This document shows, piece by piece, positions 6,471 through 10,717 of a DNA stretch of 10,717 bases. The position numbers and the translations under genes were made by a program. The stretch is from AC-69 sp044869895 (GTDB lineage: Bacteria; Actinomycetota; UBA4738; HRBIN12): NCBI GenBank assembly GCA_044869895.1, contig JBIOXZ010000177.1, forward strand, positions 1-10,717, given 5' to 3'. The notes below the pieces were generated by a model. The model made no database searches and was not told the DNA's origin. It was given only the letters and a program-made list of their open reading frames with translations. Each line of letters starts with the position of its first letter. Positions within the stretch are counted from its first letter, which is position 1.

Positions 6471-7286
6471 ATGCGCGCGTTTCGTTGGCTCACGGTTGCG
6501 TCGATGGTCGGGGCGCTGCTCGCGATGCCGGTGGCGGCAGGCGCGGACGGCGGCTCCTACATCGAGCTAGACCGAACGCATTACCTCCCCGGTGAGACGG
6601 CGGTCGGGATCGCGTACGTCTCCGTGCCTGAGAGGAAGCAGGTTCTCTTCGAGCGTGGGCCCTTCTACGCGTTCCTCGCGCCGAATAGAGAGACGATCCG
6701 CGAGGATCGCCCGGTCCCGGATGGCGTGATCCGCGTCGGGACGTTCTCCATCGAACACGAGAAGGGGAAGTCGTTCGTGCTCCGCGTCTCGTTCACGGTT
6801 CCTGACCTCCCCGGCGCCTTCTACTCCATCGCGTTCTGCAACGACCCCTGCACGATCTCCGGGTTCCGCGAGCCCCTCACCGGGGTCGTCTCGATCGTCC
6901 GGACGGCGCGAGAAGGGCATCTGCTCACGGAGCAGTCGCGCCTGGACTCCCGGCTCTTCGGTCTGCGTCACCAACTCCGGAAGGCCGAGCGCGCCGCTGA
7001 GGAGCTCCGGGCGCAGCTGTTCGCAAGCGAGGTCGAGCGTCAGCGCCTGTCGTCGGAGCTGACCCGGCTGGAGGAGGAACTCACCACCCCCACCGCCTCG
7101 CCCGAGATGGGGTCGGCGATCGATGGGTGGGTTGCTGGTGGCCTCGCCCTCCTGCTGACACTCCTCTCACTGGTAGCTGCGTTCGCGATTCGGCGGCGCA
7201 GGCAGGCCAAGTTCGCCGTGCCCGACACGATCGAGGAACTCGAGCACGCGGCTCGGCTGTCCGAGCCCGACGGCCGTCTACGTTAG
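6471..7286 (+). CDS. Exported coiled-coil protein with C-terminal membrane anchor
   Basis: A 271-residue protein. The frame is open further upstream, but ATG at 6471 is preferred: GGAGGGAG ends 5-6 bases before it, and translation gives a clean signal peptide (MRAFRW, hydrophobic core, AAGA near residue 25). Residues 27-145 look like a beta-rich extracellular domain with a CNDPC pair (Cys123, Cys127). Residues about 150-204 are highly charged with heptad-like leucines (LRKAERAAEELRAQL, LSSELTRLEEEL), a coiled coil. One membrane segment follows (about 220-240), then a basic stop-transfer RRRR and a short cytoplasmic tail. This is a type I membrane protein that may oligomerise outside the cell. 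I do not recognise the family. Its TAG overlaps, on the opposite strand, the TAA of the protease-like remnant. Confidence 0.85.
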   Translation: MRAFRWLTVASMVGALLAMPVAAGADGGSYIELDRTHYLPGETAVGIAYVSVPERKQVLFERGPFYAFLAPNRETIREDRPVPDGVIRVGTFSIEHEKGKSFVLRVSFTVPDLPGAFYSIAFCNDPCTISGFREPLTGVVSIVRTAREGHLLTEQSRLDSRLFGLRHQLRKAERAAEELRAQLFASEVERQRLSSELTRLEEELTTPTASPEMGSAIDGWVAGGLALLLTLLSLVAAFAIRRRRQAKFAVPDTIEELEHAARLSEPDGRLR

Positions 7287-7417
7287 AGGTACGTGTTGAG
7301 GAACGCCTGCGCCGTGGGCGCGTCCACCCTGTACGCGAAGTTGGGACCGTCGCAGCGATAGCTGAAGGTCCACGTGTTGATCCCGACAACGGTTCCGTCG
7401 TCCGCTTCCCGAACGAC
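7283..7417 (-). pseudogene. C-terminal remnant of a trypsin-fold serine protease
   Basis: On the minus strand, 44 sense codons run from 7417 to a TAA at 7283-7285, directly after an in-frame TGA at 7418-7420. There is no start codon at the head of the stretch. The peptide reads like the end of a chymotrypsin-family (S1) protease: DDGTVVGINTW, then a cysteine, then GPNFAYRVD and FLNTYL. In S1 enzymes this block follows the catalytic GDSGGP motif by only a few residues: a G-x-VVG strand, a TW/SW, a Cys, a P-x-x-x-RV strand and a final helix. Codons here look like those of a real gene. No upstream frame carries the His, Asp or Ser motifs, so the fragment appears cut just after the active-site serine position. 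The stop overlaps the TAG of the coiled-coil gene in the bases TTAG. The family call comes from pattern recall. Confidence 0.6.
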
Positions 7418-7443
7418 TCATGCTAGTCGTCGAGCGAGGGTCA

Positions 7444-7467
7444 AGGCAGAGGGTGTTCGTCCTGCCT
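7444..7467 (-). terminator. Possible hairpin at the PGPGW gene stop
   Basis: AGGCAG (7444-7449) pairs with CTGCCT (7462-7467). Two more pairs can form across a bulged A, leaving a 7-base loop. It overlaps the TAG stop (7466-7468) of the PGPGW gene and precedes the protease remnant. No T-run follows in the minus direction, so terminator function is uncertain. Confidence 0.3.
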
Positions 7468-7786
7468 AGCTCCCTGATCCCCCGTCGTTCGCATCTGGTC
7501 CGGTTCGACCCCTCCGGGTGATCGTGTCCTTGGCCTGGGCGGCCTTCTGTTTCGCCAGATTCAGCAAGCGCTCGGCCCAGACGTACTCGGTCGCGAGGAC
7601 GGCCAGCCCGGCGATGATTAGCAGGATCCCGGGGCCGGGGGTCACGATCATGACGATGCCGGTGAGGAGCAGGACGAACCCGACGACGGTGACGGCGATC
7701 CGCTTGCCGCTCCGGGCGATGAACCGCAGGACCACCTCGAACGGGAACCACACCCAGCGTCCGACCCGATTGATCGATGGACTCAT
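7466..7786 (-). CDS. Small PGPGW-family membrane protein
   Basis: A 106-residue protein with an amphipathic, Arg/Trp-rich N-terminus (1-28) and two membrane segments (about 29-48 and 52-68) joined by a TPGPG turn at 49-53. After the second segment comes ATEYVWAERLLNLAKQK, which matches the conserved AxE(F/Y)xWAxRLL tail of the PGPGW family of putative transmembrane proteins common in Actinomycetota. The motif here is PGPGI: the family tryptophan is replaced by isoleucine. The tail (84-106) is hydrophilic and Gly-rich. The start is ATG at 7786, the only sensible one, but the ribosome site is weak (a lone GAG about 8 bases upstream). The function of the family is unknown. Confidence 0.85.
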   Translation of the reverse strand: MSPSINRVGRWVWFPFEVVLRFIARSGKRIAVTVVGFVLLLTGIVMIVTPGPGILLIIAGLAVLATEYVWAERLLNLAKQKAAQAKDTITRRGRTGPDANDGGSGS

Positions 7787-8078
7787 CCGTGGCTCACGAA
7801 CGGAAGTGTACGGGAGGGCACCCTAGCGTAGTGGGAGCTCCTCCTGTCCGGAGGACGCGAGTTCCTGCCACGAGCAGCGGAAAGACCGTGTTGTACCCTG
7901 ATTCAGGACTGCCTGGTTGCATCTGTTCATTCGAATGTTGCGAGTTCGAGTCTCGCGGAGCCTGTGTAGCAGGGTAGACGCGAACCACGACTACGTTCGG
8001 TGGCCGGGGTTGGAAGGATCGAGGAAGGGACGTTCAGCACGGCTCGGGCGGCCCGCGGCCCTGATCGGAGGGTGAAGC
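7787..8078. other. Gene-free stretch rich in inverted repeats
   Basis: Both strands have short open frames here, but none has a ribosome site, a domain pattern or a plausible composition, so I call no gene. The region contains TCCTCC (7839-7844) paired with GGAGGA (7850-7855) around a 5-base loop, the palindrome GGAGCTCC (7834-7841), and the larger structured block at 7894-7976. The last part (8060-8078) carries the ribosome site of the 96-residue gene. Confidence 0.5.
7894..7976. other. Cloverleaf-like structured element with a T-arm-like hairpin
   Basis: A perfect 7-bp pair, TACCCTG (7894-7900) and CAGGGTA (7970-7976), encloses three further elements. These are CAGG/CCTG (7904-7907 and 7912-7915, four-base loop), the palindrome CATTCGAATG (7928-7937), and GCGAG-TTCGAGT-CTCGC (7940-7956). 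The last has the exact 5-bp stem, 7-base loop and TTCGA core of a tRNA T-arm. It is not a normal tRNA: no acceptor strand fits directly next to the T-arm, no anticodon arm forms, and 13 extra bases separate the T-arm from the closing stem. It may be a degenerate tRNA, an old attachment site, or a folded RNA or leader. Confidence 0.35.
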
Positions 8079-8369
8079 GTGAGCGAATGGGAGGATGCCC
8101 CGGTCGGTACGGTTCTCGTGCAATTCGAGGACGGCAGTGCGATCGTGAAGAGCGACGGGAACCAGGCCGACATCGAGGAGATGGCCCGATTCTTCGCGGA
8201 CGTCGAGGTGGGCGGGATCAGCGACGAGGCGCAGACCCTCATTCGGGTGCTCGTCGAGCACGAACTGACCGTGAAGGCATACGTTCCCAAGAACGAACCT
8301 CGCGCCTCCGCGCGAGACCATGTATGGATGGTCGCCAACGCACTTCAGGACCTGGGCGTGATCGACTGA
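8079..8369 (+). CDS. Small acidic protein, function unknown
   Basis: A 96-residue soluble protein without signal peptide or membrane segment. The start is GTG at 8079 with GGAGGG (8067-8072) 6 bases upstream, a strong ribosome site. The sequence opens with a short strand pair (GTVLVQFEDGSAIV), then an acidic helix (QADIEEMARFFADVEV), a second helix with a charged face (ISDEAQTLIRVLVEHELTV), and a final helix (DHVWMVANALQDLGVI). There are no cysteines and no recognisable catalytic motif. Its own ribosome site and the perfect stem-loop one base after the TGA support a genuine single-gene unit. I do not recognise the family. Confidence 0.75.
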   Translation: MSEWEDAPVGTVLVQFEDGSAIVKSDGNQADIEEMARFFADVEVGGISDEAQTLIRVLVEHELTVKAYVPKNEPRASARDHVWMVANALQDLGVID

Positions 8370-8370
8370 A

Positions 8371-8400
8371 CCACGTTCGTCTGGTGGGGGACGAACGTGG
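8371..8400 (+). terminator. Perfect 11-bp stem-loop terminator without T-tract
   Basis: CCACGTTCGTC (8371-8381) pairs without mismatch with GACGAACGTGG (8390-8400) around an 8-base G-rich loop. It begins two bases after the TGA of the 96-residue gene. No T-run follows, a form reported as common in high-GC Actinomycetota. It insulates the downstream membrane gene. Confidence 0.75.
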
Positions 8401-8523
8401 GAGACGGGCACCCGCTCGCTTGGTCCGCGGTTCAGGGGCGCGGCGTGGGAGGGCCAGCGATGCGTGCAGCATGGGCCCAGGAGTAGGGTAGGGCGAGGAA
8501 CGTTGGGGGGGAGGGGTCCCGAG

Positions 8524-9102
8524 ATGAGACGGCGTGCTCCGGCACAATCGATGTTCGGGGAGATGTTCGGGGAGATCACGGGCATCTGGTGGTTATTCCT
8601 GATCACCGGGATCGCGTGGGTGATCATCGCGCTCGTCGTCCTGCGGTTCGACACGACATCGTTGGCAACGGTTGGGGCCCTGCTGGGAGTGGTGTTTCTC
8701 CTCGCTGGCCTGAACGAGTTCATGATCTGGACCGTTCGGCGGAGCTGGAGGTGGGCCCACTTCGTGCTGGGAGTCATCTTCCTGATCGCCGCGATCGCGG
8801 CCTTCGCCACTCCCTACAGTGCGTTCTGGGCGCTCGCATCGATCCTTGGTTTCCTGCTCGTCCTGAAGGGCAGCCTGGACATCATCGTGTCGGCCATGAC
8901 GAAGGACGTCAACGAGCTGTGGGGGCTCGGCCTGCTGACCGGCATCCTCGAGCTGATCCTTGGCTTCTGGGCCTCGCAGCAGTTCTTCCCCGCCCGCGCC
9001 GCGCTGATCTTGATCTGGGTTGGGTTCATGGCGTTGTTCCGAGGAGTTTCGGAGATCGTCCTGGCGTTCCAGATTCGCCGGCTGCACGCGACCACCACGT
9101 AA
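8524..9102 (+). CDS. HdeD/DUF308-family membrane protein
   Basis: A 192-residue protein with six hydrophobic segments (about 20-40, 46-69, 77-96, 98-117, 133-152 and 158-182) that look like tandem two-helix units. Each unit has the Gly-rich helix ending in a charged residue typical of DUF308: GALLGVVFLLAGLNE, SILGFLLVLKGSLDI, GFMALFRGVSEIVLAF. DUF308 includes E. coli HdeD, linked to acid resistance, but most members have no known role. The frame is open from further upstream. ATG at 8524 is chosen because GGGGAGGGG (8508-8516) sits about 7 bases before it. A second ATG at 8551 lies at the edge of a 12-base tandem duplication. The gene stands alone: a stem-loop lies upstream and hairpins follow. 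Confidence 0.88.
   Translation: MRRRAPAQSMFGEMFGEITGIWWLFLITGIAWVIIALVVLRFDTTSLATVGALLGVVFLLAGLNEFMIWTVRRSWRWAHFVLGVIFLIAAIAAFATPYSAFWALASILGFLLVLKGSLDIIVSAMTKDVNELWGLGLLTGILELILGFWASQQFFPARAALILIWVGFMALFRGVSEIVLAFQIRRLHATTT
8551..8574 (+). repeat. 12-base tandem duplication inside the HdeD-family gene
   Basis: ATGTTCGGGGAG occurs twice in direct succession, giving the residues MFGEMFGE near the N-terminus (10-17) before the first membrane segment. It keeps the frame and is probably a replication-slippage product. Each copy carries an in-frame ATG, and the GGGGAG of the first copy sits just before the second ATG. Confidence 0.8.
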
Positions 9103-9105
9103 CGT

Positions 9106-9169
9106 CGCGGGAGACCGCGGCGCGTCAGCAACGGAGTCCCATGCCCGCCAGCCATCACGTCACTGGCGG
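9106..9169. terminator. Two hairpins between convergent genes
   Basis: CGCGG (9106-9110) and CCGCG (9115-9119) flank a GAGA tetraloop four bases after the HdeD-family stop. CCGCCAG (9145-9151) and CTGGCGG (9163-9169) form a 7-bp stem with an 11-base loop. They lie between the convergent stops at 9102 and 9196 and are symmetrical enough to act in both directions. There is no T-run on either side. Confidence 0.5.
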
Positions 9170-9195
9170 CTCGACCTGACGGTAGATCGGCGTCG

Positions 9196-10608
9196 TCAGA
9201 CGGCGCGGGGGCGGCGGCCAACCAGGAGCAGACGCAGGGCGAGGCTGAGGGCAGAAGTAGCCGACACGGCGATCAATGTGAGGGTGGGCCGACCAGCCAG
9301 CGACCCCACGGCAACCAGGAGCAGGCGTCCGTCCCTGCCGCCCAGCAGAAACGCCAATGCCCGCTCAGGGGCGGGGACAAGCCCGAGTGCCGCCGCCCGG
9401 TCCTTGGTCGCCATGGACAGGAGGGCGCCTGTCGTGGCCGCCACCGCAAGGACGAGCACGACCGAAGGGCTGGCCGCGCTGCCCAGTGCCCACAGTGCCA
9501 ACCCCGCCAGGATGGCCGCGTCAGCGAGCCGGTCGAGCACCCCGTCGAGCATGGCTCCACGTGGTCGTGCTCTGATCTGAAGGCGCGCGACCTCTCCATC
9601 GACCCCGTCGACAACGGATGCCACATGTGCCGTCACGCCGCCAAGCACGCCTTCGCCCGCGGCGAGGAGTCCAGCGGCGAGGACTCCGAGCAGAAACGCC
9701 ACGAGGGACATCAGGTCCGGCGACAACCGCAACGGTGCCAGGGCCATAGACAGCCGGGTGGAAAGGGGCCGGTTCAGGTACCGGGACACGGGCCCGTCGC
9801 TCTCTCGGACCAGCGACCGGCGCAGCCCCACACGGGCCGCCCGGAGGTCCTCGGGGGTATCGACGTCCTGCCACCAATGACCTGGTGGCAGGGGGATCGC
9901 GGTGACGGGAATGGTCTGCGAAAGCCGGGTTACCGCGCGCGCCAGGCTGAAATCACCCTCCGCGCCCGCGCGCCGCTGGCATTCGAAGACCGTCGGGGGG
10001 AGCAGGAAGACCCCGCAGTCGATCGCGGGCCGCTCGAGGTGCTTCCCCAAGGCGATCACCCGCATCCCTTCGAGATGGACCCGGGTGCCCTCGGCCCAGG
10101 CGGATCTTTCGGGGCGAAGGTCGACCAGGACGGCCGGCTTCCCTGCCCGGATCAACCCTCGTTGCGCACCCTCGGTGAAGACGTGATCGGTGGTCTGGAG
10201 CAGGAACAGCGGCTCGTCGGCAACCATTTCCTCCGCGGCCGCCAGGGATGCTCCGTTCCCCGCCTCCCACCTCTCGGCGTACACCGCCCGCACCCGTCCG
10301 GGGGCGATCCTAGCCACCGCTGCGGCCACTGGATTGGCGCGGTACCCCACCACCACGACGACCTCCTCCAGGCCGAGCGCAAGGAGGGATCGCACGGCCC
10401 GTTCCACCAGCGGCAGCCCTCCCAGGCGGACCAGTGCCTTGGAGCCGCCGCCGGTCATGGGGTGGAACCGCTCTGAGCTGCCCGCGGCCAGGAGGACCCC
10501 GATCCGGGGGATGGGCCCTGGACCAGCCGATAGAACCGCCCCCGCCGGATCGGGCGCGGGTCGCCTGGCCAGCCGGCCGACGCCTTCGGACGTGACTGTC
10601 TCCGACAC
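9196..10608 (-). CDS. Fused nucleotidyltransferase/CDP-alcohol phosphotransferase (IPCT/DIPPS-like)
   Basis: A 470-residue two-domain enzyme. Residues about 34-260 form a MobA-like NTP transferase: VLLAAGSSERF at 38-48, SKALVRLGGLPLVERAV at 56-72, TTDHVF at 139-144 (metal-binding region) and WWQDVDTPEDL at 245-255. Residues about 275-470 are a membrane CDP-alcohol phosphotransferase with the complete signature D334-x2-D337-G-x2-A341-R342-x8-G351-x3-D355-x3-D359. SRYLNRPLSTRL before it is typical of the DIPPS subgroup, and several hydrophobic helices follow. This order matches the bifunctional enzyme that makes CDP-inositol from inositol-1-phosphate and joins it to a second inositol-phosphate in synthesis of di-myo-inositol phosphate, a thermophile solute (Archaeoglobus, Aquifex, Rubrobacter). 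Another polar head group is possible. The start is GTG at 10608, with GGGAGGGA just upstream. The first 33 residues are unlike either domain. Confidence 0.85.
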   Translation of the reverse strand: MSETVTSEGVGRLARRPAPDPAGAVLSAGPGPIPRIGVLLAAGSSERFHPMTGGGSKALVRLGGLPLVERAVRSLLALGLEEVVVVVGYRANPVAAAVARIAPGRVRAVYAERWEAGNGASLAAAEEMVADEPLFLLQTTDHVFTEGAQRGLIRAGKPAVLVDLRPERSAWAEGTRVHLEGMRVIALGKHLERPAIDCGVFLLPPTVFECQRRAGAEGDFSLARAVTRLSQTIPVTAIPLPPGHWWQDVDTPEDLRAARVGLRRSLVRESDGPVSRYLNRPLSTRLSMALAPLRLSPDLMSLVAFLLGVLAAGLLAAGEGVLGGVTAHVASVVDGVDGEVARLQIRARPRGAMLDGVLDRLADAAILAGLALWALGSAASPSVVLVLAVAATTGALLSMATKDRAAALGLVPAPERALAFLLGGRDGRLLLVAVGSLAGRPTLTLIAVSATSALSLALRLLLVGRRPRAV

Positions 10609-10653
10609 GCTCCCTCCCGGATCGGAAGTGCCCTAGCCCCCAGGGCCGGCAAG

Positions 10654-10683
10654 AGTATGGAGCCCGGTCAGCCATGGGGGCAA
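10654..10683 (-). promoter_or_regulatory. Candidate promoter for the fused cytidylyltransferase gene
   Basis: On the minus strand, TTGCCC (10678-10683) and CATACT (10654-10659) are separated by 18 bases. Each matches the sigma-70 consensus at 4 of 6 positions and sits about 45 bases before the GTG start. It is only a modest match in a GC-rich setting. The remaining bases to the window edge show no gene. Confidence 0.3.
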
Positions 10684-10717
10684 CATGCCCACACGACAGG
10701 GTGAGCGGCCCGCTTTC

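Noticed and set aside
7894..7976. A complete tRNA gene, possibly of long-variable-arm type
   Set aside because: The acceptor strand next to the T-arm (GGAGCCT) has no partner at the right distance, no 5-bp anticodon stem forms, and 13 extra bases follow the T-arm. Kept only as a tRNA-like element.
7777..7988. Overlapping short open frames on both strands (66 and 64 residues) in the 7787-8078 gap
   Set aside because: No ribosome site, odd composition and no domain pattern; they overlap the inverted-repeat block, which explains the region better.
8464..8523. Upstream in-frame ATG at 8464 as start of the HdeD-family protein
   Set aside because: It would add 20 Arg/Gly-rich residues and has no good ribosome site, whereas ATG at 8524 has GGGGAGGGG at suitable spacing.
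1..10717. Mobile elements, CRISPR arrays, restriction or other defence genes, biosynthetic cluster
   Set aside because: No transposase or integrase motifs, no regularly spaced repeats, and no defence or assembly-line domains were seen on either strand.

Overview
The window is high-GC bacterial chromosome. GTG and TTG starts are common, purine-rich ribosome sites are clear, and lipoproteins, an FHA protein and a PGPGW-type membrane protein are all present. Together these suggest an actinobacterial lineage (Actinomycetota). A fused inositol-phosphate cytidylyltransferase/CDP-alcohol phosphotransferase near the right end recalls Rubrobacter and other deep or thermophilic lineages, but the sequence alone does not fix a taxon. 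No rRNA, convincing tRNA, insertion sequence or CRISPR array was seen.

Layout. The left edge holds the 3' end of a PPC/DUF296 gene (1-166, +) followed by a stem-loop. A minus-strand pair follows: an FHA-domain single-pass membrane protein (266-1162) and a small lipoprotein (1340-1915). A divergent control region of about 85 bases separates the lipoprotein from a plus-strand ABC importer operon: Tat-type lipoprotein binding protein (2001-3173), then two permeases (3208-4113 and 4113-4979). These are PotD, PotB and PotC homologues. No ATPase (PotA) lies in the operon or anywhere in the window. Convergent to it is a beta-propeller lipoprotein (5058-6326, -). Divergent from that is an exported, membrane-anchored coiled-coil protein (6471-7286, +).

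The stretch 7283-8078 is unusual. It holds an unlisted C-terminal remnant of what looks like a trypsin-fold serine protease on the minus strand, a small PGPGW membrane protein (7466-7786, -), and about 290 bases without a credible gene but with several inverted repeats, one shaped like a tRNA T-arm. The right part carries a 96-residue acidic protein of unknown function (8079-8369, +) with a perfect 11-bp stem-loop after it, an HdeD/DUF308 membrane protein (8524-9102, +), and convergent to it the fused IPCT/DIPPS-like enzyme (9196-10608, -).

How it works together. The importer operon is the only clear functional unit. Judged by remembered E. coli PotD contacts, its binding protein keeps the aromatic cage but has lost most acidic polyamine-binding residues and carries cysteines at two contact positions, so its ligand may not be a polyamine. 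The remaining genes are mostly single-gene units with envelope themes. No complete, clearly novel multi-gene system was found; the strongest leads are the altered binding pocket, the missing ATPase, the protease remnant with the structured gap beside it, and the fused cytidylyltransferase.
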